From Nitrobacter winogradskyi (lineage in GTDB: Bacteria > Pseudomonadota > Alphaproteobacteria > Rhizobiales > Xanthobacteraceae): a stretch of DNA of 35,713 nt. The translations under genes were made by a program, and so were the position numbers. Under the pieces are notes generated by a model. That model searched no databases. It saw nothing but the letters and a program-made list of their open reading frames with translations, and had not been told where the DNA came from. This document shows, one piece after another, positions 24,211 to 31,401 of the stretch (positions within the stretch are counted from its first letter, which is position 1; each line of letters starts with the position of its first letter). The DNA lies in contig NZ_BJNF01000077.1 of the NCBI RefSeq assembly GCF_006539545.1, forward strand, positions 1-35,713, given 5' to 3'.

Positions 24211-26331
24211 TCAGCCTTGAGCCATGCGATCGCCGGATTCCACCAGGCGATATTGATTTTCGCTGAAGCTTCCCAGGGTGGCGAGGACGATCGATTTGAT
24301 CGAAGCCTCGGCCTTCAAGAGCATCTCTTCAAATTCTCCCTCGGGCGTGGATTCCGCGACCACGCCGCCTCCCACGCCGATGGAGAACCGCCCATCAGCC
24401 AGTACGATGGACCGGATCACGATACTCAGATCGGCGGCGCCGTCATCGCCCAGCCAGCCAAGCGAGCCGGAATAGATGCCCCGGGCGCGCTGCTCCAACT
24501 GATCGATAAGCTCCACAGTGCGGAATTTCGGCGCTCCCGTCATTGATCCGCCCGGAAACGCGCCGCCGCGCAGCACATCAATGAGCGTATGCTCCGGCTT
24601 CAGAACGCCGCGTATCGTGCTCACGAGCTGGTGGACGGTCTGATACGTTTCGACCTCGAACAGGCGCGAGACCGATACGGTTCCGGTCTCGCAACAGCGT
24701 GATAGATCGTGACGCAGGAGGTCGACGATCATTCCATTCTCGGCCCGGTTCTTTCGGCCAGCCCGCAGCATTTCGGCCAGTTTCTTGTCCTCCACCGGAT
24801 CGGTGGCGCGCCGGATCGTTCCTTTGATCGGCTTTGCTTCGATGTTGCCCTCGGTATCGACTGCAAGGAATCGCTCCGGCGAGGCGCTGAGGATGGCTCC
24901 GCCGGGCCATTTGAGAAAAGCAGCAAACGGGGCGGGATTGACGCTTCGCATTGCGCGGTACACCCGCAGGGGCTCGACCGTGGCGGGGCAGGACAGCTCG
25001 CTGGTCAAACAGACCTGATAAGTTTCTCCTTGCGCGATCAGGTCGAGACAACGGGCGACCTTGGAATGATAGTCCGCTCGTCCATCCTTCATGAGGAACG
25101 CGAGCGGATGTGGGTCAACCACGTCGGGAGAATTCAGCGGCGGGCGGCTAGCCGATTCGATCCGCTCGAGCGTGGAGCGAATCCAGTCTTGCGCGCGGCC
25201 GGCTTCCTCGGGACTGTCGATCGCGCATACGTAGGTTTTCCCATCACGATGATTGACGGCGATGAACCTGTCCGGGCGGATCCATAAGGCGCCGGGTGTT
25301 GCAGCCCGCCGCGTGGTCGGCGAGCCGCAATCATGTCGCAGCTCGTAACCAAACCATCCGACATGACCGCCGGCAAAAGGACAGGGCGGCGCCGATTGCG
25401 GCCGGCCTGGCTGCTCCCTTTGAAGGTACTCGAATATATCGGCGTTCTCTGTCCGGCGGCCACGAGCATCCTCGATAATGATCTGCCGGTCGATGCTGCG
25501 ATACTGCACCGTCGCCGCATGGGGTCCTGATGCGTCTCCTATGTATGACCATTGCGACAGCGGGGATCCGGCAAGATTGCTGTCGAGCCAGAAGGCGAAA
25601 GGCTGGTCGGCAAAGAGTGAACAGAACACCGCCTCGGTGTCGATCGCGCGCGGGATTTCGAGCCAGAATGCTTTGCGGGCCGTCGCGACAGGCGGCATGG
25701 CGCGCCGCTTGTTCGTCCGTGGTGGCGGCGGCGTTGAGGTTCTAGCCGTGAAACGCAACGAAAGGTCGCGAAAGTTTTGTAGCAGGACTTTGCCGTCTTC
25801 GGTGAGGAATGATTCCGGATGAAATTGAACACCCCATTGCGGCCGTCCGTGACGGGCGATGCCCATGATGAGGCCATCCTCGGTCCAGGCAATTTCCTCA
25901 AGAGTGGAGGGAAGGGGACGCTGGACTACGAAGGAGTGATAGCGGGCAGCGTTGAACGAGGGCGGCATGCCGGAGAAAAGGCCAGACCCCTGATGCTGGA
26001 TTTGGGATGTATGTCCGTGAATGAGCGAGGGAGCCCGCGCCAACGACGCGCCTGCCGCGAGGGCGAGACCCTGATGTCCCAAACAGACGCCAAGCAAGGG
26101 AACAGTGGCCGATTCGATCGCAGCCTTCGATAAGCCGAAATCGGCCTCCCGGTCGGGTCGCCCCGGGCCCGGCGAGATAACGATATTATCGAATCGTTTT
26201 CCGGAGAGTTCGTCCCATGTCACCGCATCGTTGCGGACGACCAGGGGATCTTCCTGGTTTATATCTGCGATCAAGTGCACCAAGTTGTAGGTGAATGAAT
26301 CGTAGTTGTCGATTATCAGCGTCCTCACCAC
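24211..26331 (-). CDS. pabAB: Fused aminodeoxychorismate synthase (PabA-PabB)
   Basis: A 706-residue fusion making 4-amino-4-deoxychorismate from chorismate and glutamine for folate synthesis. Residues 1-190 are the class I glutamine amidotransferase: ISPGPGRPDREADFG, nucleophile Cys83 in LLGVCLGHQGLA, and the His171-Glu173 pair in GVQFHPESF. Residues about 215-690 are the chorismate-binding domain: GGHVGWFGYELRH, QGETYQVCLTSELSC, ASPERFLAVD, and GGSMTGAPKFRTVELID. EAKPIKGTIRRAT carries Lys503, the lysine that marks PabB (anthranilate synthase has Ala there), so this is the folate enzyme rather than TrpEG. The gene stands alone, and a hairpin (26352-26376) lies in the leader. Confidence 0.93.
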   Translation of the reverse strand: MVRTLIIDNYDSFTYNLVHLIADINQEDPLVVRNDAVTWDELSGKRFDNIVISPGPGRPDREADFGLSKAAIESATVPLLGVCLGHQGLALAAGASLARAPSLIHGHTSQIQHQGSGLFSGMPPSFNAARYHSFVVQRPLPSTLEEIAWTEDGLIMGIARHGRPQWGVQFHPESFLTEDGKVLLQNFRDLSLRFTARTSTPPPPRTNKRRAMPPVATARKAFWLEIPRAIDTEAVFCSLFADQPFAFWLDSNLAGSPLSQWSYIGDASGPHAATVQYRSIDRQIIIEDARGRRTENADIFEYLQREQPGRPQSAPPCPFAGGHVGWFGYELRHDCGSPTTRRAATPGALWIRPDRFIAVNHRDGKTYVCAIDSPEEAGRAQDWIRSTLERIESASRPPLNSPDVVDPHPLAFLMKDGRADYHSKVARCLDLIAQGETYQVCLTSELSCPATVEPLRVYRAMRSVNPAPFAAFLKWPGGAILSASPERFLAVDTEGNIEAKPIKGTIRRATDPVEDKKLAEMLRAGRKNRAENGMIVDLLRHDLSRCCETGTVSVSRLFEVETYQTVHQLVSTIRGVLKPEHTLIDVLRGGAFPGGSMTGAPKFRTVELIDQLEQRARGIYSGSLGWLGDDGAADLSIVIRSIVLADGRFSIGVGGGVVAESTPEGEFEEMLLKAEASIKSIVLATLGSFSENQYRLVESGDRMAQG

Positions 26332-26351
26332 ACGACCTCGGCATGCACTGG

Positions 26352-26376
26352 TTCCCGCCGGACGGGTTGGCGGGAA
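26352..26376 (-). promoter_or_regulatory. Perfect hairpin in the pabAB leader
   Basis: TTCCCGCC (26352-26359) and GGCGGGAA (26369-26376) pair perfectly around a nine-base loop, 20 bases upstream of the pabAB start. This could be an operator or a leader RNA hairpin affecting translation. No known regulator site is recognised. Confidence 0.35.
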
Positions 26377-26420
26377 TTGATCGATCGGAAGTGATCGCAG
26401 GAAGAGTTAAGTACGAACAT

Positions 26421-26615
26421 TTATCCGCGAAGTCTCGCATTCGCCATAGACGGCGAGGCTCCTGATAGCCTCACATGTGGCGTATACAGCGCTTCCATTC
26501 TGGCAATGAACCATTGTTTCGTTTCGGGATGATCGATCAGGCACGAAAGAACGCCACGCGCACTGGAACGCTGGTAGGTTTCGAGCTTTGAGATCGCCTT
26601 GATTTTCGATATCAT
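26421..26615 (-). CDS. Possible small hypothetical protein
   Basis: A 64-residue reading frame (MISKIKAISKLETYQRSSAR, then GVLSCLIDHPETKQWFIARM) between the divergent pabAB and universal stress protein genes. Composition looks protein-like (amphipathic helices, Trp, Tyr), and it fills an otherwise empty 320-base gap, but no clear ribosome site precedes it and no family is recognised. It would share an upstream region with the usp gene, divergently. Confidence 0.3.
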   Translation of the reverse strand: MISKIKAISKLETYQRSSARGVLSCLIDHPETKQWFIARMEALYTPHVRLSGASPSMANARLRG

Positions 26616-26652
26616 ATTGCTGCGGCGGATGTCAGATTGAGGAGGATATTAT

Positions 26653-27447
26653 ATGCTTAAAGACATCATTCTTCATCTGGAGCGCGACCCCTCGCGGGAT
26701 ATCGCCCGTGATTTTTCTGTTTCGATAGCCGAAGCTTTTTCCGCCCACTTGACGGCGCTTATATTTAACTTCGAGGCGAACATTCCCGCGGATGCTCTCG
26801 GCGATCTCTTTGCCGAGAGTGAGGTGGAAGCGCGTGGCGCAATTGAGCGTTTTGAACTGGCGACGAAGCGCGGCGCTCTCTCAGCTGAATCGCGTCTTGT
26901 TTCAGGAACACCGAAGACATTCTCGGAAATGGCGCGGTGTTCTGATCTCAGCATCGTCATGCAGTCCGATGATCATAAGGGCATCAGCAACAGCATCCTT
27001 ATCGAAACGACGCTGTTTGATTCCGGACGGCCGCTCATTATCGTTCCCAGCACTCAGCGGGAAACTCTGAAGCTCGAAAAAGTCGTGTGCTGTTGGGATG
27101 GAAGCCGCACTGCTGCGCGCGCCATTAATGATGCGTTGCCGTTTCTGAAAAAAGCCAACGCTGTGGAGTTGCTCATTGTTGAAGATGAGACAACTGCGAA
27201 TGAGCAGGTTAAAGGAATTGAGATCGGCCGGCATCTCGCTCGACATGATATCAAGGTAGTGGTGGAGACGATACCAGCGGCTGATATGGACATCGCGAAT
27301 GCAATTCTATCGCATGTTGCGGGCAGTCCGACGAGTTTGCTTGTCATGGGCGGCTATGGACACTCTCGCCTGCGTGAATTTGTATTCGGCGGAGCGACGC
27401 GCGGAATGCTCTCGGCGATGACCGTTCCCGTTTTCATGTCGCATTGA
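26653..27447 (+). CDS. Universal stress protein (UspA family)
   Basis: A 264-residue soluble protein. The first half (MLKDIILHLERDPSRDIARD, IAEAFSAHLTALIFNFEANI) is a degenerate Usp domain. The second (about 140-264: EKVVCCWDGSRTAARAINDA, LPFLKKANAVELLIVEDE) ends with the nucleotide-binding signature LVMGGYGHSRLREFVFGGAT, which matches the G-x2-G-x9-G(S/T) pattern of ATP-binding Usp proteins. Two-domain Usp proteins of this length are common in Rhizobiales. A strong GAGGAGG site precedes the ATG. The gene is slightly richer in A/T than its neighbours. Confidence 0.92.
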   Translation: MLKDIILHLERDPSRDIARDFSVSIAEAFSAHLTALIFNFEANIPADALGDLFAESEVEARGAIERFELATKRGALSAESRLVSGTPKTFSEMARCSDLSIVMQSDDHKGISNSILIETTLFDSGRPLIIVPSTQRETLKLEKVVCCWDGSRTAARAINDALPFLKKANAVELLIVEDETTANEQVKGIEIGRHLARHDIKVVVETIPAADMDIANAILSHVAGSPTSLLVMGGYGHSRLREFVFGGATRGMLSAMTVPVFMSH

Positions 27448-27474
27448 AGTGGGATGGCGGTGCTGAAAGGACCA

Positions 27475-27512
27475 TTGCGCTAGAACGCCTTCAATCACCG
27501 GTCCGCTAGAGT
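27475..27512 (+). repeat. Eroded orphan CRISPR repeat
   Basis: The 26 bases at 27487-27512 (GCCTTCAATCACCGGTCCGC followed by TAGAGT) match positions 11-36 of the CRISPR repeat at 23 of 26 positions. The preceding ATTGCG (27475-27480) may be the eroded GTTGCG start, with three extra bases between. No second copy is seen 66 bases away on either side. It lies 1.24 kb left of the array, beyond the FkbM gene, in the same orientation. Confidence 0.6.
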
Positions 27513-27800
27513 GCGCGCCAGATCCTGGCTGGCGCGCCAGGCTGGGTTTCGTCGTTCATCAACAGAGACTTGAGCGACGCTCCCAGATTGCTGCCGTTGA
27601 ATTCGAGATTCGTCACTTTTTACCCGCATCACGCGAGTCATGACAGTGATCGACACGTATAATCAACGGTCGGATTCTGCTACGAGGTTTACGAGTGGTC
27701 CTTACGGGATGGTGGTTGTTATCTCTTTGAGAGATCATACCCGAAGAGGCATCCGAGCAGAACACCAATGGCAACGACTGCCAAGCCAACGAACTGATCT
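27513..27800. other. Intergenic region between orphan repeat and FkbM gene
   Basis: No convincing gene. It contains the 12-base palindrome CTGGCGCGCCAG (27529-27540). Short frames on both strands lack ribosome sites. This is where the sequence becomes noticeably less GC-rich on the way to the CRISPR locus. Confidence 0.35.
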
Positions 27801-28577
27801 TCACCCACGACGAGATGCCTCTTCCGGAAACTGGTTATAGATGTTTGGTCCGATCGTCGTGCCGATCGCCTCTGGCGGGAAGAATAGAAAATCGCGATGG
27901 CCGCCTACGCCAAATTTGTAATGTGCTTTGCGGCTTGAATAGTTCAAATATCGGTCGCCTATGATCATGACACCGGAATACCCGAGCCCGATAAAGAAAT
28001 CGAAAACGCCTTGCGCTTCTTCTGGCGTGGCTTCGAACTGAACTACCGGCCGATAGCGGCGGATGGTTTGCTCTGCACCGCAGAATACGTCGTGCTCGTG
28101 TCCCTCGACGTCGCACTTGATGAATTTGAGATTACTGAAATCCATGTTGATGGTGTCCAACTTTGTAGTGACGACCATCAGAATTTCGTCGGTGAGGTTT
28201 CGACGTGAGGTTTGCAGGGAGGCGCTGCCGTCTCCCACCTTCTGGCGCGCAAGACTCGCCACTCCGTCGACGCTGGAAAGCGCAACGTTGAGCACCGTCA
28301 TGTTACACCATTTGAAGATCGACTTGAGTTGGCTGATCGCTACGTTCATTTCTGGCTGGGGCTCGAATGCGATCACCCGGCCAAGCTTGCCTACTGCACG
28401 GGACATCCAGAAGCAATAAATACCCTTGTTGGCCCCGATATCCAGAACGGTGGCGCCGCGTAGATCGAGTCGCATCATCGTTCGGATCTGAAGTTTTTCT
28501 GTCCGGTAACGATATCGCAGGCACCGCACCAGGAACCGCAGGGCAGAGTAATAGGTTGAGAATTGCGTGGGTGCCAC
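27801..28577 (-). CDS. FkbM family methyltransferase
   Basis: A 258-residue SAM-dependent methyltransferase with a GTG start. The SAM-binding loop is GATVLDIGANKGIYCFWMSR (about 40-58), followed by RVIAFEPQPEMNVAISQLKS and NLKFIKCDVEGHEHDVFCGA (the DVEGHE motif of the FkbM group), then GVFDFFIGLGYSGVMIIGDR. FkbM enzymes O-methylate sugars or polyketides and are frequent in surface-polysaccharide clusters, but no such cluster is present here; the gene stands alone. It separates the orphan eroded repeat from the CRISPR array, so it may be a passenger inserted at the old end of the locus. Substrate unknown. Confidence 0.88.
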   Translation of the reverse strand: MAPTQFSTYYSALRFLVRCLRYRYRTEKLQIRTMMRLDLRGATVLDIGANKGIYCFWMSRAVGKLGRVIAFEPQPEMNVAISQLKSIFKWCNMTVLNVALSSVDGVASLARQKVGDGSASLQTSRRNLTDEILMVVTTKLDTINMDFSNLKFIKCDVEGHEHDVFCGAEQTIRRYRPVVQFEATPEEAQGVFDFFIGLGYSGVMIIGDRYLNYSSRKAHYKFGVGGHRDFLFFPPEAIGTTIGPNIYNQFPEEASRRG

Positions 28578-28755
28578 TGGTGTATCCCTAAGCGGTTCGC
28601 AGCCTCGGTTTCATCCGACACACGTTAATTACCCAACGTTGCATCGAGTGTCGACAGGCAACCCGGAGTGGTCAGAAGATGCTACGGTTCGCCGATCACG
28701 TACAGGCTGGACAAGATCGAAGCGGCCAAGGCACTCGTCATCGAGTAGCTTGATG

Positions 28756-29976
28756 GTTGCGGTTGGCCCTCATCACCAGTCCGCTAGAATCCTAGGCAAT
28801 GCCATGTCTGGTCAAAATATGTTGCGGTTGGCCCTCAATCACCAGTCCGCTAGAATTCCCGGCCAGCCGAGGCGGTGTGTGTGCCCGTTGCGGTTGGCCC
28901 TCAATCACCAGTCCGCTAGAATTCAAGTCGCAACAACGTTGAAAGCCGCTGGGTTGCGGTTGGCCCTCAATCACCAGTCCGCTAGAATTCTCGCGCGACG
29001 TAGCCTCGGTGAGCGTGTGTTGCGGTTGGCCCTCAATCACCAGTCCGCTAGAATCCAGCTTCACGCCTTACCCATTGAGCAATTGTTGCGGTTGGCCCTC
29101 AATCACCAGTCCGCTAGAATCCATTCCAATCTTTCCGGACATACCGGTGGTTGCGGTTGGCCCTCAATCACCAGTCCGCTAGAATCAGCGCCGAAATCAG
29201 CCGCTTCTTCGGATCGTTGCGGTTGGCCCTCAATCACCAGTCCGCTAGAATAAGCTGCGGGGGCTTTTTATATGGAGCTTTGTTGCGGTTGGCCCTCAAT
29301 CACCAGTCCGCTAGAATCCGCGGTTGCCGTGCTCGGCGGGTGCGCGAGTTGCGGTTGGCCCTCAATCACCAGTCCGCTAGAATTTATGCTGGCTTTACTC
29401 GGGGAGGTTGTGGGTTGCGGTTGGCCCTCAATCACCAGTCCGCTAGAATTCGCTCGACTACAAGGTTTACTACGGCGACGTTGCGGTTGGCCCTCAATCA
29501 CCAGTCCGCTAGAATCCAGCTTCACGCCTTACCCATTGAGCAATTGTTGCGGTTGGCCCTCAATCACCAGTCCGCTAGAATCCATTCCAATCTTTCCGGA
29601 CATACCGGTGGTTGCGGTTGGCCCTCAATCACCAGTCCGCTAGAATCTCGGCGTCGGCTTCGGAAAGATGGCCGGCGTTGCGGTTGGCCCTCAATCACCA
29701 GTCCGCTAGAATGACGCGATCCACCGGGTGCGCAAGGGCGTGGTTGCGGTTGGCCCTCAATCACCAGTCCGCTAGAATTACGCCACCCTTTGAACCCTGA
29801 CCGTTTCTGTTGCGGTTGGCCCTCAATCACCAGTCCGCTAGAATTCGAGCATGAGTGTCGTCAAACTGATTCAGGTTGCGGTTGGCCCTCAATCACCAGT
29901 CCGCTAGAATAACAGAACAGACGCGTCAACGACGTTTTGGGTTGCGGTTGGCCCTCAATCACCAGTCCGCTAGAAT
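28756..29976 (+). CRISPR. Type II-C CRISPR array, 19 repeats, 18 spacers
   Basis: A 36-base repeat starting GTTGCGGTTGGCCC and ending CCAGTCCGCTAGAAT recurs every 66 bases. Spacers are 30 bases except spacers 6 and 13 (29 bases). The first repeat (28756-28790) lacks one A and is 35 bases; the other 18 are identical. Spacers 5 and 6 (29055-29084, 29121-29149) are repeated exactly as spacers 12 and 13 (29516-29545, 29582-29610). The repeat start (GTTG) and end (AGAAT) and the anti-repeat at 35230 put crRNA on the plus strand, opposite to cas9-cas1-cas2. The array ends 73 bases from the cas2 stop. Confidence 0.98.
28828..28856 (+). promoter_or_regulatory. Repeat-embedded promoter (shown for repeat 2; present in 18 repeats)
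   Basis: Within each repeat, TTGGCC (repeat positions 8-13) and TAGAAT (31-36) are separated by exactly 17 bases, a good sigma70-type promoter (4 of 6 and 5 of 6 to TTGACA and TATAAT). Transcription would begin a few bases into each following spacer on the plus strand. This matches the processing-independent crRNA promoters described in Neisseria meningitidis II-C repeats. The first repeat, missing one base between the two boxes, has 16-base spacing. Confidence 0.65.
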
Positions 29977-30049
29977 CCAAGTCGGATCAAGGTCTTGGAA
30001 ACAGGGCCTTTTTCCTTGCTGCGGGGAGGGGCGATCAACGTGAATTCCC

Positions 30050-30355
30050 TCAGAACAGAACGAACTGATTCGGATTTTCCGGGCTCCGTTCGCGTTTCCT
30101 TCCGCGATAGGTCCGGATGTTTTCGTACTGCTTATCGGTGATCGCCATAATGTGGATCTTTCCGGACGCCGGCATGAACTGCTCGATCTTGCGTTCGTAA
30201 GCCGCAGCCTGTTCCTTGCCCGCGCAGAATCGCAAATATACAGAAAACTGGCTCATCTCGAAGCCCAGATCGAGAAGCTTCAGTCGAAAGCCGCTGGCCG
30301 CTTTTCGTTCTTTCTTGGTGCCGACCGGCAGGTCGAACAGGACGACAAGCCACAT
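30050..30355 (-). CDS. cas2: CRISPR-associated Cas2
   Basis: A 101-residue Cas2, the dimeric core of the Cas1-Cas2 spacer integrase. The start is placed at the ATG giving MWLVVLFDLPVGTKKERKAA, since the beta-strand with the conserved Asp (LFDLPV) must be near the N-terminus; a longer frame to 30511 would overlap cas1. Further features are GFEMSQFSVYLRFCAGKEQA and KIHIMAITDKQYENIRTYRG, and the end NPNQFVLF. It is the last gene of the cas9-cas1-cas2 operon, 59 bases after cas1, with the array directly downstream. Confidence 0.95.
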   Translation of the reverse strand: MWLVVLFDLPVGTKKERKAASGFRLKLLDLGFEMSQFSVYLRFCAGKEQAAAYERKIEQFMPASGKIHIMAITDKQYENIRTYRGRKRERSPENPNQFVLF

Positions 30356-30414
30356 GATCCGATATCCCGAAAGTGCCGGCGGTGATCTCGATCGGGTCGG
30401 GGCGCCCGCCATGT

Positions 30415-31314
30415 TCAAAAGCCCAGAGGCAGACCCGGCTGCGGTAAGGTCAGTTGATTGGCTTCGCCGGCGTAGGCTTTCGCCAGTGAACTTGTCAGGC
30501 GCTCGAGGCAAACCATCATCGGGCTCAATCCCTCGCTCGTGGGGAGGTCGATGACCATCGTGCGAGCCAGCGCCGCCTTGGCATCGGTTGTGACATCGAC
30601 GACTCCCTCGATCTTAAGTCGATGGACTTCGCGGTCCACCACCGGACGGAACGGCTCCATCAGGTCATCGACCAGGACAAGCGCATTGCCTCGGTTCGAG
30701 TGTTTCAGTCCAAGGCTGGGATGAAGGCCCGCAGCCATGACAGCGCGCGCGGTGGCGGCGCGCAGCACCGCGTAGCCATAGTTGAGCAGGCCATTGATGC
30801 CGCCGCCGTCCTGATCGCGTCGAAAGTCAGATCCGAGCAGAAGCCGCCAATAGCGCCGCGCCGCTTCGGCTTCGACATTGTCCGGATCGCCGGTCCGCAC
30901 CTTGCGGGCCAGCAGCCTGAATCCTCCAGCCTCTGCTCCAACCGCGGCAAGCGTGGCGCCTTGTGCAAGGATCTTGGCCTGAACGATCTGCTGCCAGAGT
31001 CGCTTTTTCAGCGGCGCCGACGCATTGGCTTGATCGTTCATGCGGCCGGCCTGTGCATGATGGCCGTCGACCGGCCACACCACGGCTGCGGGACGGTGAT
31101 TGGCTCCGCAAAGAACCACCGGCACGCCGCGAGCCGCCAGATTGACAAGCAGGTTGTTCGAGTAGGTCAGGCCATGCGCGTTCGCGATCACCGCCGCGAC
31201 GTCATCGAGAGGCACCCGTCCAATTTCGCCGGCCTTCTCGGACACGATCATGAAGCCGCGTTCGGTCGCGAGATGCCGACCGTCGCCGGCGACTTCCACT
31301 ACGCGTCCCACCAT
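30415..31314 (-). CDS. cas1: CRISPR-associated Cas1, type II
   Basis: A 299-residue spacer integrase. The N-terminal beta domain (MVGRVVEVAGDGRHLATERG) carries VPLDDVAAVIANAHGLTYSN, NLLVNLAARGVPVVLCGANH. The catalytic helical domain has the metal-binding set Glu148 (DNVEAEAARRYWRLL), His205 (GLKHSNRGNALVLVDD) and Glu220 (DLMEPFRPVV). The type II subfamily fits the small size and the cas9 context. A strong GGAGGTT ribosome site precedes the ATG. It sits 87 bases after cas9 and 59 bases before cas2. No csn2 or cas4 is seen, so the system is subtype II-C. Confidence 0.97.
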   Translation of the reverse strand: MVGRVVEVAGDGRHLATERGFMIVSEKAGEIGRVPLDDVAAVIANAHGLTYSNNLLVNLAARGVPVVLCGANHRPAAVVWPVDGHHAQAGRMNDQANASAPLKKRLWQQIVQAKILAQGATLAAVGAEAGGFRLLARKVRTGDPDNVEAEAARRYWRLLLGSDFRRDQDGGGINGLLNYGYAVLRAATARAVMAAGLHPSLGLKHSNRGNALVLVDDLMEPFRPVVDREVHRLKIEGVVDVTTDAKAALARTMVIDLPTSEGLSPMMVCLERLTSSLAKAYAGEANQLTLPQPGLPLGF

Positions 31315-31401
31315 GTGGTGAACCTCCTGCGGGCGAGCCTTCGCGTCGCAGGATTATGAGGCGGTGCTACGAATGCTCGCAACACGTGTGTTAAGACAAG
31401 G

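Noticed and set aside
28670-28750. Remnant coding end (YGSPITYRLDKIEAAKALVI) just left of the array
   Set aside because: Looks protein-like for about 25 codons and stops at TAG, but no family is recognised and it may be chance; not listed as a pseudogene.
28567-29714. Long open frames across the CRISPR array, on both strands
   Set aside because: They are periodic translations of the 66-base repeat-spacer unit; no ribosome sites and no natural protein pattern.
30356-30511. N-terminal extension of the cas2 frame
   Set aside because: Overlaps the end of cas1 and would put 52 residues before the conserved first strand of Cas2.
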